The position numbers and the translations under genes are program-made. The notes beneath the pieces were generated by a model, which was not told the DNA's origin, made no database searches, and saw nothing but the letters and a program-made list of their open reading frames with translations. Source: Arthrobacter sp. V1I7 (GTDB taxonomy: Bacteria; Actinomycetota; Actinomycetes; Actinomycetales; Micrococcaceae). Taken from it: a stretch of 64,000 nucleotides of DNA. The stretch is taken from NCBI RefSeq assembly GCF_030817015.1, contig NZ_JAUSYS010000001.1, positions 3,348,001 through 3,412,000 on the forward strand. The letters are read 5' to 3'. This document shows, piece by piece, positions 20,675 to 35,190 of this stretch. Numbering within the stretch: position 1 is the first letter of the stretch; each line of letters opens with the position of its first letter.

Positions 20675-22808
20675 AACAACCGTCGCTATGGGGGCCGGAA
20701 TCGCCGTGGGAACCGGGTTCGAAGAGACCCTGCTTGAGCAGGGTCCGGATGCCTTCTTGCTGCTCGCCGCAGACGGCACCATAGCCTATGTCAACGCTGC
20801 CGCGGAGCGGCTCTTCGGCTACCCCCGCGAGCAACTGCTGGGGTACCAACACACCATCCTGCTCTCGGAGGACGAGCGTGGCGGATTCCTGCGCGTCTTT
20901 GGCCGCTTGGGCCGCGGAAGCCTGGCCGGCCAGCGTCCCTTCGCGGCCGCGGGCCGCCGCCGGGACGGCACCGAAATCGCCTTGGAAATCGCCTGCTCGC
21001 TCGTGACGTTCGACGCCGGCACGGCCATGGCGGTCGCCGTCCGGGATGCCAGCTACCGAATCGACGCCGATTCCGGGCGGCGCCTGGCCGTCTCGCTCCT
21101 GGATGCCACGCTGGAAACCACCGCCGACGCGATCGTGGTGGTCTCCTGCGAAGGGCAGATCACCGGAATCAATGACCAGTACCTGAAGATGTGGGGCATG
21201 CCGGCGGAGCTGGTGGCGGCCGAGGACCCGATGGCCCTGATCAGGTTCATCGCCGCGCAGCTGGTCCACCCGGAGTACTTCCTGGACAAGGTCACGACAC
21301 TGTACGCGGACCGGTCGCTGCAGAGCCATGACGTGCTGGAATTCAAGGACGGCCGCACCGTGGAGCTCTACTCGCGCCCGCAGAAGGTCGCAGACACAAT
21401 CATCGGCCGGATCTGGAACTTCCGGGACATCACTTCCCGGCAGCGCGCCCAGGACCAGGCCCGCCACGCCATGGAAGAACTCGCCGAGCAGGCGGACAAG
21501 CTCAAGGAACTCGCCTTCCAGGATCCGCTGACCGGCCTTGCCAATCGGATGCTGTTCAACGAGCGGGCCGCCGCCGCGCTGCTCACGCCCGAGCCGGTGC
21601 ACGTACTACTGCTGGACCTGGACGACTTCAAAGAAATCAATGATGTGCTGGGCCACCATGCCGGTGACGAGATGCTGGTGGAGATCTCCCGTCGCTTGCA
21701 GAGCTGCGTGGGCCCGCACGGCACCGTCGCGCGGCTCGGCGGCGACGAGTTCGTGGTCCTGCTGGTTGGCTGCCGGGACTCCGACGCCGTCGCGCAGCGC
21801 GTTGTGACCGCCCTGAACGCCCCGGTTTCGATCGAGGGCACGCTGATCCGGCCGGGCCTGAGCCTGGGCGTGGCTTCCCGGAACGACGGCTCAACGACGT
21901 CCTCGGAACTGCTCCGGCAGGCGGACCTGGCGATGTACGCCGCCAAGGAGGCCGGGAAGAACCGCTACGTGCACTTCCAGCCCGCGATGCTCGCGGCGCT
22001 GCTGGAACGCACCCAGCTCACGGCCGGGCTGCGGCGCGCCGTGGAGCTGGGCCAGATCACCGTGCACTACCAGCCCGTGATCTCCGCGGACCGGCTCGAC
22101 GTCGTCCAGTTCGAAGCCCTGGCCCGCTGGGACTGGCGCGGAGAGCTGATGTCCCCGGATGACTTCATTCAGACCGCAGAGCGCAGCGGCCTGATCCGGG
22201 ACATCGGCGCCGAGGTGCTGCGACGCAGCTGCTCCGAGCTGCAGCCATGGCTGGCGGCGGATTCTTTCCGGAGCCTCGCCGTGAACGTCTCCGGCGTGCA
22301 GTTGCAGCACCGCGACTTCGCCGAGCGCGTCCTGGACATCGCGGCCTGGAGCCGCGTCGATCCGCACCAACTGGTGCTGGAAGTGACAGAGAGCGTGTTT
22401 TTCGACGCCGACACGCACGTTATCTCCCAGCTCTCCAGCCTGCGCGCGGCCGGGATCCGGGTGGCGCTGGACGACTTCGGGACGGGGTACTCGTCGCTGG
22501 GCCGGCTGCAGGATCTGCCGGTGGACGTCGTCAAGATCGACAAGTCCTTTGTGTCCATGCTGCAGACCGGTGTGGAGAAGCTCCCGATCCTGACCTCGAT
22601 GATCCACATGGCCCGCAGCCTGGGGCTGAAGGTCACGGCCGAAGGCATCGAGACAGCGGCCCAGGCGCGGTACCTGATGGAGCATGGATGCGATGCGCTG
22701 CAGGGCTACCTGTTCTCCCGCCCGGTGCCCGAATCCGAGCGGCAAAATGCGGTGCGGAAGTCGGCTGCAGCCATCGCCGCGCTGGAGGGCGTCCCGCTCC
22801 CGGGATAG
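20643..22808 (+). CDS. PAS-PAS-GGDEF-EAL cyclic-di-GMP protein 2
   Basis: About 721 residues with the same plan as paralogue 1: PAS 1 from GFEETLLEQGPDAFLLLAADG, a second PAS, GGDEF at about residue 366 and EAL at about 491. Cyclase (LLDLDDFKEIND, HHAGDE) and phosphodiesterase residues (LEVTESVFF, LDDFGTGYSSL, VKIDKSFV, AEGIE, LQGYLFSRP) all look active. The start is uncertain because of the 75-bp duplication: TTG at 20643 has CAGGAA upstream and matches paralogue 3; GTG 20475 and ATG 20688 are also in frame. Confidence 0.9.
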   Translation: MPTVSPLGSVLTTVAMGAGIAVGTGFEETLLEQGPDAFLLLAADGTIAYVNAAAERLFGYPREQLLGYQHTILLSEDERGGFLRVFGRLGRGSLAGQRPFAAAGRRRDGTEIALEIACSLVTFDAGTAMAVAVRDASYRIDADSGRRLAVSLLDATLETTADAIVVVSCEGQITGINDQYLKMWGMPAELVAAEDPMALIRFIAAQLVHPEYFLDKVTTLYADRSLQSHDVLEFKDGRTVELYSRPQKVADTIIGRIWNFRDITSRQRAQDQARHAMEELAEQADKLKELAFQDPLTGLANRMLFNERAAAALLTPEPVHVLLLDLDDFKEINDVLGHHAGDEMLVEISRRLQSCVGPHGTVARLGGDEFVVLLVGCRDSDAVAQRVVTALNAPVSIEGTLIRPGLSLGVASRNDGSTTSSELLRQADLAMYAAKEAGKNRYVHFQPAMLAALLERTQLTAGLRRAVELGQITVHYQPVISADRLDVVQFEALARWDWRGELMSPDDFIQTAERSGLIRDIGAEVLRRSCSELQPWLAADSFRSLAVNVSGVQLQHRDFAERVLDIAAWSRVDPHQLVLEVTESVFFDADTHVISQLSSLRAAGIRVALDDFGTGYSSLGRLQDLPVDVVKIDKSFVSMLQTGVEKLPILTSMIHMARSLGLKVTAEGIETAAQARYLMEHGCDALQGYLFSRPVPESERQNAVRKSAAAIAALEGVPLPG

Positions 22809-22920
22809 CAGTTCGGGCCAGGGTCCCGGACGGCGGTTCGGCGCCTGCTGCAGGGGCTGCTGTGGCGACACATTCGCCCTCCACCTGGGCCGGAGCATGC
22901 CGTAGTGTCCCACACCACAT

Positions 22921-24915
22921 ATGATGCAGGAAACGCAGCCCACGGTGTTCGTCACGTGGTCCCTGCAACTCGTATCCGACGCTTGGGGGCAGGCAAACAT
23001 CTTGGACTCTGGATTCGCACAAATTCTGCTGGAACACACCCCGGATGCGCTGCTGCTGCTCGCCCCGGACGGATCCATTTCCTTCCTGAACGCGGCCGCG
23101 GAGGACCTCTTCGGCTACACCCGCGCCCAGCTGCTCGGCGCCGATTCCAGCCTGCTGCTGGCTGAGGCCTCGCGGGAAGACTTCCATGGTGTGCTCGCCG
23201 GCCTTGGCGGCACCGCAGCCCGCTCCCGCCAGCCCTTCGCCGGCTCCGGCCGCCGCTCCGACGGTACCGAGGTCCCCGTCGAGATCACCTGCTCGGTGCT
23301 CCCCACCGGGCCCAACGCCGCCGACGCCGCCGATGCCGCTCCGGCCGCCGCACACGGGGCCGGAGTGCAGTCCGCCGCCCACGCCGACGCACACTCCGCC
23401 CACGTCGGCGCACACTCCGCACCCCAGTCGGGGCCGTCCGTCGCACTCTCGGTCCGCGGCGCCGGGCACCGGCAGGCTGCCTCGTCCGGCAATCCACAAA
23501 GCCCCGCCGCCGCGTCGGCGGACACCGCAACGCACCGCCGTCGCACTCCTGCCGGGGCAGCTGCCGCTCCGGCGGCTCCCGCGGCTCCCGCGGCCTACGC
23601 CGACCGCGATGACCAGCTGCGGGCCGGGGTGCTGCGGGACCAGCTGACCGCGCTACCCAACGGGACCCTGTTCAACGAGCGCCTGGCCGCCGCACTGCGC
23701 CGCCCGGACCCGGTGGATGTGCTGCTGCTGAACGTCGATGACCTCAAGAGCCTGAACGACATGCTGGGCCGTTCGTCCGCCGACGAGCTGCTCGTGGAGG
23801 TGGCCAGACGGCTGCGCAACTGCATCCGGCCGCACGACACCGTGGCCCGGCTGGGCGGCGACGAGTTCGTGGTGCTGCTGACCGAATGCCTCAACGCGGA
23901 CGCGGTGGCCCGGCGGATCGCGGAGTCGCTGCTCGAGCCGATGCGCGTCGCCGGGACCCTGGTCCGGCCCGGACTGAGCATGGGACTGGCCTCCAAGACT
24001 CCGCAGACCATGGACGGGGCGGAACTGCTGCGGCAGGCGGACGCGGCCCTGACCGCGGCGAAGGCCGAGGGGCCGCACAACTGGCTGCGGTTCAGGCCGG
24101 AAATGCTGAACGCGGCGGCCCACCGGACCGGCGGCGAAACCGGGCTGCGGCGGGCGGTGGAGCTGGGCCAGATCTCGGTCCACTACCAGCCCGTGGTGTC
24201 CCCCGGACTTGGCGCCGTGGTGCAGTTCGAGGCACTCGCGCGCTGGGAACGCCATGGGACGGTGGTTCCGCCCAACGAGTTCCTGCCGGTGGCAGAGCAG
24301 AGCGGGCTGATCCGGGAGATCGGCGACGAGGTCCTGCGCCGTGCCTGCGCCGAGATCCGTCCCTGGCTCGCCGGGGACGCCAGCTACAGCGTCGCCGTGA
24401 ACGTCTCCGGCCTGCAGTTCCAGAACCGCGATTTCGCCACGGATGTGCTTGCCATTGTGGCGTCCACCGGCGTGGACGCGCGCCAGCTCACGCTCGAACT
24501 GACCGAAAGTGCATTCTTCGACGCCGATTCGGACGTGCTGCGGCAGCTCCGCCAACTGCGCGAGGCCGGCGTCCGGATAGCGATGGACGACTTCGGCACC
24601 GGCTATGCCTCGCTGGGCCGGCTCAAGGAGCTGCCGCTGGACACGGTCAAGATCGACCGGTCCTTCGTCGCGATGATCAAGACCGGCCGGGAGCAGCTGC
24701 CGTTCTTCAACACCATGGTCAGCGCCGCACATACCCTGGGCCTGAGGGTCACGGCCGAGGGCATCGAGACCCCGGCGCAGGCCAAGTACCTGATGGACCG
24801 CGGCTGCGACTCCCTGCAGGGCTACCTGTTCGCCAAGCCGGCCCCGGCCAGCGACCTGGCCGGGACCATGGAAAGCGCGCTAACGGCTATCGACAAGGTC
24901 GACGCCGCCCGCTGA
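22921..24915 (+). CDS. PAS-GGDEF-EAL cyclic-di-GMP protein 3, cyclase site altered
   Basis: 664 residues. One PAS domain at the N-terminus (GFAQILLEHTPDALLLL) and, instead of PAS 2, an Ala/His/Pro-rich stretch (about 120-225). GGDEF is at about residue 312 and EAL at about 437. In the cyclase domain the metal-binding DLDDFK is NVDDLK and the substrate-contacting HHAGD is RSSAD, so GTP binding is probably lost although GGDEF remains. The EAL domain keeps LELTESAFF, MDDFGTGYASL, VKIDRSFV and AEGIE, so it may act only as a phosphodiesterase. Confidence 0.9.
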   Translation: MMQETQPTVFVTWSLQLVSDAWGQANILDSGFAQILLEHTPDALLLLAPDGSISFLNAAAEDLFGYTRAQLLGADSSLLLAEASREDFHGVLAGLGGTAARSRQPFAGSGRRSDGTEVPVEITCSVLPTGPNAADAADAAPAAAHGAGVQSAAHADAHSAHVGAHSAPQSGPSVALSVRGAGHRQAASSGNPQSPAAASADTATHRRRTPAGAAAAPAAPAAPAAYADRDDQLRAGVLRDQLTALPNGTLFNERLAAALRRPDPVDVLLLNVDDLKSLNDMLGRSSADELLVEVARRLRNCIRPHDTVARLGGDEFVVLLTECLNADAVARRIAESLLEPMRVAGTLVRPGLSMGLASKTPQTMDGAELLRQADAALTAAKAEGPHNWLRFRPEMLNAAAHRTGGETGLRRAVELGQISVHYQPVVSPGLGAVVQFEALARWERHGTVVPPNEFLPVAEQSGLIREIGDEVLRRACAEIRPWLAGDASYSVAVNVSGLQFQNRDFATDVLAIVASTGVDARQLTLELTESAFFDADSDVLRQLRQLREAGVRIAMDDFGTGYASLGRLKELPLDTVKIDRSFVAMIKTGREQLPFFNTMVSAAHTLGLRVTAEGIETPAQAKYLMDRGCDSLQGYLFAKPAPASDLAGTMESALTAIDKVDAAR

Positions 24916-24918
24916 GTA

Positions 24919-25221
24919 TCAGCGTTTTTCGCAGGCGATTCCGTCGTTGTCACGGTCCAGGTCGTACTCCCTGTTGTGACGTTTAGCGCCCCCGTCGTTG
25001 TAGCTATACACAGTGCTATTCACCCGGAAGGTCGTGACCCGCTTTCCGGACGTTTTATCCCGTGCACCGCTCTTGCCGACTCCGTGCGGATAAACCTTAT
25101 TGAGTTCGGTGCAATTCTTGTACGACCTCGGCGACGGTGCAGCATTTGCCGGCATCACCGAAACGGTCAAGAGCAGCGCCGTCGCCGCCACAGTCGCGAC
25201 GAAAACCTTCTTTACCAGCAT
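24919..25221 (-). CDS. Secreted excalibur calcium-binding domain protein
   Basis: 100 residues. Signal peptide KKVFVATVAATALLLTVSVMPANA, then an excalibur domain: SYKNCTELNKVYPHGVG near the start and the Ca2+ loop DLDRDNDGIACEK at the C-terminus with the two conserved Cys. Such proteins sit at the cell surface; the role is unknown. It is convergent with the third EAL gene, with only 3 bases between. Confidence 0.85.
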   Translation of the reverse strand: MLVKKVFVATVAATALLLTVSVMPANAAPSPRSYKNCTELNKVYPHGVGKSGARDKTSGKRVTTFRVNSTVYSYNDGGAKRHNREYDLDRDNDGIACEKR

Positions 25222-25271
25222 ATAAATAGAACTCCCCCATAAAGAAAGCCAAGGCCGCTCGTCGGCAAAGG

Positions 25272-26159
25272 CTAAAGGAATGCTATCCCAGCATTCGAGT
25301 CCTGCGGCGTTTGCTTGCCCCGCGAGCGGAGCTTATCGAGATCCTGCGCCACCATCGCCTCGCTGCGCTCCCACAGCTCCCGGGCCAGCCCGGCGTCGTA
25401 CGCCTGCTTGTTGGCCTTCGCGAGGGCACGCTTGGCGTAGTAGGCGCCGGAGATCCAGTCCTGCCCAGGGGTCGCAGTAGCGAGCCACACGAGTGTGTCC
25501 GCGCCCTGTTCGGGGCTCAGCAGGAAGCGGTTGAGGAAGGTCTTGTACGCGTGCCGCATCGGGCTCGTGGACTCCGCCGCGAAGTTGGTGGCGACCACGC
25601 CGGGGTGGAAGGCCGCCGTCGTGATTCCCTCGGCGCCGTAGCGGTGGTTCAGTTCGGTGGTGAACAGGATGTTCGCGAGTTTGCCGGTGCCGTACGCGCG
25701 GTTGGTGGAGTAGTTCTGCGCGGAGTCCAGGTCGTTGAGGTCCAGCTTGCCGAAGCCGTTGGCGGCGCTGGAGGTGTTGATGACGGTGGCGTTGCTGGCG
25801 GTGAGCACATCCATCAGCTCGGTGGTGAGCAGGAACGGCGCCAGGTGGTTGATCTGGAAGGTCTTCTCGTGGCCGTCCACGCTGAGCTGCCGGGGGCCCA
25901 TGATCCCGCCGGCGTTGTTGGCCAGGACGTCGATCCGCGGGTACTTCTCTTTCAGCTGCAGAGCGAGCTCGCGCACCTGCGCCAGCTCCGCGAAATCGGC
26001 GACGAAGTAGTCGGCACCGATTTCCTTCGCCATCCGTTCGGTCTTCCCGGCGGACCGCCCGACGACGACCACCCGCTCCCCCTGCTGGCTCAAGATCCGG
26101 GCGGCGGACGCGCCGATGCCGTCGCTGGCTCCGGTGATGACGATGGTCCGTGCGGTCAT
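25272..26159 (-). CDS. SDR family NAD(P)-dependent oxidoreductase
   Basis: 295 residues. Rossmann TGASDGIG at the N-terminus, NNAGG, Ser in INTSSAAN and the catalytic Tyr-x-x-x-Lys in AYGTGK. Closest in style to retinol-dehydrogenase-like SDRs. Substrate unknown; single gene. Confidence 0.88.
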   Translation of the reverse strand: MTARTIVITGASDGIGASAARILSQQGERVVVVGRSAGKTERMAKEIGADYFVADFAELAQVRELALQLKEKYPRIDVLANNAGGIMGPRQLSVDGHEKTFQINHLAPFLLTTELMDVLTASNATVINTSSAANGFGKLDLNDLDSAQNYSTNRAYGTGKLANILFTTELNHRYGAEGITTAAFHPGVVATNFAAESTSPMRHAYKTFLNRFLLSPEQGADTLVWLATATPGQDWISGAYYAKRALAKANKQAYDAGLARELWERSEAMVAQDLDKLRSRGKQTPQDSNAGIAFL

Positions 26160-26600
26160 GAGGCGTCCCTGCGATTGGAAGCGGCTGGCGCTTCTACAAC
26201 GAGGCCGGCGCGACTTATGTTCCGCGGCTTCAGCCCGGATTATTCAAGATCGTCGGGGTGCCGGGGTTTCTCAGGCCAGGAGTCGGACCTGTTGTCGGAG
26301 GCTGTTCTTCAGCTCGGCATGGCGGCCACGAGTTGCGAACGATCGTTGCCGAGCGCCCTTAAAACGGCCATGAGCTACATCGACGTAGGCCGACGCTACC
26401 GGGGGTAGTTACCCCATCCGCCCCGGTTCATCGTCCGTGGTCACAATCAGTAAGTTCGCCTAGTCGTTGAGATAACCTTCGGTCTCGTGTAACTTGGCTC
26501 ACATATTCCTTATGGCGATAGGGAATATCCATGATACGGAAACTATTGGTCGGTGCGTTCAATGATGAGCGACCGGCTGCTGGCTCATAAGGAGCGGACT
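26160..26600. other. 440-base region upstream of the carrier/racemase operon
   Basis: No gene is supported. The only clear structure is the palindrome at 26503-26528, described separately. A GATAC/TATTGG AT-rich area (about 26529-26550) may contain the promoter. Confidence 0.4.
26503..26528 (+). promoter_or_regulatory. Palindromic operator candidate of the carrier/racemase operon
   Basis: ATATTCC (26503-26509) and GGAATAT (26522-26528) form a 7-bp inverted repeat, extended inwards by TAT/ATA around a GGCG centre. It lies about 75 bases before the GTG start at 26601 and is the size of a dimeric regulator site. No regulator gene adjoins it. Confidence 0.5.
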
Positions 26601-28025
26601 GTGGAAGAAAAAATTGCGGAGGCGGGGAGCACGAAGACGTCCCTCGCACAACAAATTGAAGGCGCCTACCAGCGCATTGGCGTCACCGGGGCCCACCGGC
26701 AGATTGTCCTGATGATCTTGCTTGGGGTCTTCTTCGACGCTCTCGAACAGAACGCAGTCGGCATCACCGGGCCGGTCCTGCGGGAATCCTGGGGTCTGGG
26801 CGCGACCGACATCGGGCTCCTGAACACGATGACCTTCACCGCCACCGCCCTGGGGCGGCTGGCGACCGGGCTGATCATCGACAAATACGGCCGACGGAAC
26901 ATGCTGGTAATCAACCTGATCATCTTCGCCGGCGGCTCGCTGCTGTGCGCCATAGCGCCCAACTACCCGGTCCTGGCCGCCGGACGCTTTGTCGTCGGAT
27001 TCGGCCTGGGTGGGGAAATCGCCGTCGCGGTCATCATGATGGCCGAGTTCTTCGCAGCCAAGCACCGGGGCACCGCCGTCGGCCTGATCAACGTCACCGC
27101 CGCCGGGCTTGGCAACATGCTCGCACCGGCCTTCGGAATCCTCGTCTTCACCCTCTTCGACGGCCCGGACAAGTGGCGCTGGGTCTTCGGCCTGCTGTTC
27201 ATTCCGGCACTGCTGGTCATGTTCTTCCGCCGATACGTGCCGGAAACACCCCGCTTCCTGGCCTCGAAGGGACGGCTCGATGAAGCCAACATGGTCATCA
27301 CCCGGCTCGCCAGGGGAAAGCTCTCTGGCCGAATCGATGACCCCGAGGTCTACATCACCGCCGTGCCCGGTCCAGCCACCACGGAATCCAAGGGGCACTG
27401 GAAGGACGCGCTGCGTGGCCGGCTCCTGAAGCGGACCGTCCTGCTCTGCGTCGCCGTGTGCATGTCCTACGCTGCCCAGATCTCAATGCTGACCCTGATG
27501 CCGACAATCCTGGTCTCCCGCGGCTACGCGGTAAACACCAGCCTCTGGTTCACCCTCATCATGCAGTCAGGATCGCTCATCGGCGCCGCAACCGCCGCGT
27601 TCCTGGCCAGCAGGCTGCCCCGCAAGAAGGTCCTCACGGGCGCCGCGATCCTGGGCTGCGCCGCCGGGCTATCGATGGCCTTCCTCGCGAACGACATAGT
27701 CCTCGTCGTGCTCTTCGGGGTGCTCTTCAACTTTTCCGTCATCATCCTCAACACCACCATCTGGCTTTTCGCCCCCGAACTGTACCCCACCCGCACCCGC
27801 GGCTTCGGCACATCCATCATCCTCGCGGCCGGATCCCTGGCAGGTGGCCTGTTCCCGCTCATCTCCGGCGTCATCTTCGACGCCGCCGGGCTCATGGGCA
27901 TGTTCACGACCCTGGCCGGGCTCTTCATCGTCCTTGGCATCGTCGTGCAATTCCCCCCGGAAACATTCGGACAGCCCCTCGAAGAAGACGCCAGCGAGGA
28001 CGAAGGAGCCATCTATGGTCACTGA
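26601..28025 (+). CDS. MFS transporter paired with racemase-like protein
   Basis: 474 residues, about 12 helices. Motif DKYGRRN follows helix 2, a PETPRFLASKGRLDEA loop lies mid-protein, and SRLPRKK in the second half. It resembles organic-acid or sugar-type symporters. GTG at 26601 is preceded by AAGGAG (26589-26594), which decides it over the ATG codons near 26553. Its end overlaps the racemase-like gene by 11 bases, so the carrier probably imports that protein's substrate. Confidence 0.88.
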   Translation: MEEKIAEAGSTKTSLAQQIEGAYQRIGVTGAHRQIVLMILLGVFFDALEQNAVGITGPVLRESWGLGATDIGLLNTMTFTATALGRLATGLIIDKYGRRNMLVINLIIFAGGSLLCAIAPNYPVLAAGRFVVGFGLGGEIAVAVIMMAEFFAAKHRGTAVGLINVTAAGLGNMLAPAFGILVFTLFDGPDKWRWVFGLLFIPALLVMFFRRYVPETPRFLASKGRLDEANMVITRLARGKLSGRIDDPEVYITAVPGPATTESKGHWKDALRGRLLKRTVLLCVAVCMSYAAQISMLTLMPTILVSRGYAVNTSLWFTLIMQSGSLIGAATAAFLASRLPRKKVLTGAAILGCAAGLSMAFLANDIVLVVLFGVLFNFSVIILNTTIWLFAPELYPTRTRGFGTSIILAAGSLAGGLFPLISGVIFDAAGLMGMFTTLAGLFIVLGIVVQFPPETFGQPLEEDASEDEGAIYGH

Positions 28026-28749
28026 GCCCAATACAAGTGAGCAGGCAACGGTCCTCCTGGTCAACCCGAACAGCAACCAGCGGACCACCGAGCTAATGAC
28101 GGCCATTGCCGCCGACATCCTGGGCCCCGAAGGCCTGGAAGTGATAGGCCTGACCGCCGCCAAAGGCCCCACCATGATCATCGACCCGGACTCCCTGGCA
28201 GAATCTGCCCGTTACGTGCAGGACGCTGTGAACGGCTACATGCGGGGTCCGGACGGAAGCAGCGTCGAGGCGGTTATTATTGCAGCCATCGGTGATCCAG
28301 GTCGGGCCTCCCTTGCAGAAAGCCTTGAAGTACCAGTCATTGGTATCGGCCAGGCTTCCATCCGATCAGCCTGTGGGGAGGGCCGCAAGTTCGGCATGGC
28401 AACGAGCACTCCCCTGCTCGCAGATTCCCTGACCGCCCTGGTCGAAGAGCACGGTCGACGCGAATGGTTCACAGGAGTCAGGCTCACGCCGTCTGAACCG
28501 CTCGTCCTGGCCGCCAACCCCGACCGCCAGTTTCAGGAACTTGCAGAGGCGGTCAAGGAAGCAAGTGAGAAGGATGGAGCGGAAGCGGTCATCATTGCCG
28601 GCGGGCCCTTAAGCGAAACCGCCCGGCGGCTGGCCTTGACCAGCACCGCCGACATCATCCAACCCGTGCCGAGCGCCTGCTCGATGGTCCTCGAAAGGCT
28701 TTCTCATCAGCGGATAGCGGATCGCACGCCGCTGGCCAACATAAAGTAA
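28015..28749 (+). CDS. Asp/Glu/hydantoin racemase family protein without the two Cys
   Basis: 244 residues. LLVNPNSNQRTTELM at the N-terminus, VIIAAIGDPGRASL and VIGIGQAS mark the Asp/Glu racemase superfamily, hydantoin-racemase branch. Hydantoin racemases use two Cys: one just before the GDPG-type motif and one in a GCAG-type motif in the second half. Here these places read AAIGDPG and AGGPLSE, with no Cys. It may therefore be a non-racemising member (for example a decarboxylase or isomerase relative). ATG at 28015 follows AAGGAG at 28003-28008. Confidence 0.85.
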   Translation: MVTEPNTSEQATVLLVNPNSNQRTTELMTAIAADILGPEGLEVIGLTAAKGPTMIIDPDSLAESARYVQDAVNGYMRGPDGSSVEAVIIAAIGDPGRASLAESLEVPVIGIGQASIRSACGEGRKFGMATSTPLLADSLTALVEEHGRREWFTGVRLTPSEPLVLAANPDRQFQELAEAVKEASEKDGAEAVIIAGGPLSETARRLALTSTADIIQPVPSACSMVLERLSHQRIADRTPLANIK

Positions 28750-28808
28750 GCATCCTCATGATGCTTGGAGGCATGACCGAACGGCCGCTAACCAAAGGAG
28801 GAAACACC

Positions 28809-28928
28809 ATGGGAAGCACGCGCCCAGCCCGGCGACCCGCGTCCATCAGCCACGCCCAAAATCCGATTCAGCCCGCGGGGACGGCAAAACCCCGGTCCCG
28901 GCCGCCTCTACGCCCTCATCTGCGATAA
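28809..28928 (+). CDS. Short Arg/Pro-rich open frame with strong ribosome site
   Basis: 39 codons (MGSTRPARRPASISHAQN...). AAAGGAGGAAACACC directly precedes the ATG, a near-perfect ribosome binding site, in line with the carrier/racemase operon 60 bases upstream. The protein is very basic and Pro-rich with no known family. It could be a real small protein or the start of an operon gene lost when the rRNA operon boundary formed. Confidence 0.35.
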   Translation: MGSTRPARRPASISHAQNPIQPAGTAKPRSRPPLRPHLR

Positions 28929-28943
28929 GCCGGTTAAATGCGG

Positions 28944-28975
28944 GAGAGCCTCCAACCTGGTGGTTGGAGGCTCTC
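28944..28975. terminator. Terminator of the rRNA operon
   Basis: Perfect 14-bp stem GAGAGCCTCCAACC / GGTTGGAGGCTCTC with a TGGT loop, about 16 bases beyond the 3' end of 5S rRNA on the minus strand, and also after the plus-strand operon. It probably stops both. Confidence 0.9.
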
Positions 28976-28990
28976 GACCGTTTCTAATGG

Positions 28991-29110
28991 TTGTCCGGCG
29001 GTGACCTACTCTCCCACACCCTCCCGGGTGCAGTACCATCGGCGCTGTGGGTCTTAGCTTCCGGGTTCGGGATGGGACCGGGCGTTTCCCCCACGCTATG
29101 ACCGCCGTAA
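28991..29110 (-). rRNA. rrf: 5S ribosomal RNA
   Basis: About 118-120 bases. Reading the minus strand it starts GTTACGGCGGTCATAGCG, contains CCCGAACCCGGAAGC and ends GGTCACCGCCGGACAA; ends pair as expected (terminal helix). Confidence 0.95.
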
Positions 29111-29352
29111 CCCTTGCTCCCGCCCCGCCTGGCTGTGCCCGGGGGTGGGAAAACTTTGGTGTTACAACATGTGCTCTGCCCTGTTGGGGGCAGTTGTGGT
29201 GTTGTTATTCAGTTGTGGTTTCGTTCCCGTGGCAACAAAGCCCGGGGACCGGGTTTGTTGGTTGGGAACCACATAGTGGACGCAAGCAGTCTTGTTTCTT
29301 TGTACCCTCTTCATGGTGTGAACGTCTTTTGAATCCGTTCACGGAGAGGGTG
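29111..29352 (-). other. 23S-5S spacer with half of the 23S processing stem
   Basis: The plus-strand sequence GGGAACCACATAGTGGACGCAAGCA (about 29266-29290) is the inverted partner of the sequence just before 23S (about 32615-32650). In the transcript the two halves base-pair around 23S, giving the double-stranded stem cut by RNase III. No tRNA is present. Confidence 0.7.
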
Positions 29353-34559
<5,207 letters not shown>

Positions 34560-35019
34560 AAGTAAAACAAAAACAGACACAACCAACACCCCCGGGAAAA
34601 CGGGAGAAACCGGCTGCACAAAATTTGAAACCAGCTGTAAAAACCAGACCACACCACGGGGTGGCGGGCCCGGCAAAACAACCAATCCATATAAATAAAT
34701 TGGTATCAACAAACTTGGCACACTATTGAGTTCTCAAACAACAGACACATTCGGATACTTGCCGAAACAATCCATCTAAATTCAATGAATTCTTTTGTTT
34801 CGCTTTCTTCGCTGCGATATCTAAAGCTTATTTCATTCATATCCACTTTGCAAATCCGGGATATTCACCCGAAATTCGCATTGGCGACTGAATCCGCCCA
34901 GCAAAATAAGAAGCAAAGTTCCTTTTCTGCGTCTCGTACAGGACGAGTCGAAGAGCAAGATTATCGCTTCTATCGTTTTCTTGGGGGTTTGTCACCACTC
35001 AGCGGCGGCGACTCGAATT
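34560..35019 (-). promoter_or_regulatory. rRNA operon leader with antitermination signal
   Basis: AT-rich leader. The minus strand holds TGTTTGAGAACTCAATAGTGTGCCAAGTTT (about 34712-34745), the boxA-type Nus signal typical of actinobacterial rRNA leaders, followed by a small hairpin CCAAT/ATTGG (about 34680-34705). Open frames on the plus strand here are not genes. Confidence 0.7.
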
Positions 35020-35048
35020 ACTTTACACGGCACTGGGACCCGGCACAA
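35020..35048 (-). promoter_or_regulatory. Candidate rRNA promoter
   Basis: On the minus strand a TTGTGC -35 box (35043-35048) is separated by exactly 17 bases from a TAAAGT -10 box (35020-35025), about 460 bases before 16S. A weaker second candidate (GTGACA, 17 bases, TAGAAG) lies about 35 bases downstream, as multiple rRNA promoters often do. Confidence 0.6.
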
Positions 35049-35190
35049 ATCCACGCAAATGAGGGTCCCCAAGCGGTTGAACCCCCGGATGGCGCGGATT
35101 TCTGCCAGGTATTGGAACCTTGCACGCCACATCGGCTAAATCGCGTTCCTGTGGACTGACTCACACCCCGCTGTTTGAGCCTGTCGAACT

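Noticed and set aside
34785..35159. A 124-codon frame upstream of 16S
   Set aside because: It overlaps the rRNA promoter and leader on the opposite strand and has no ribosome site.
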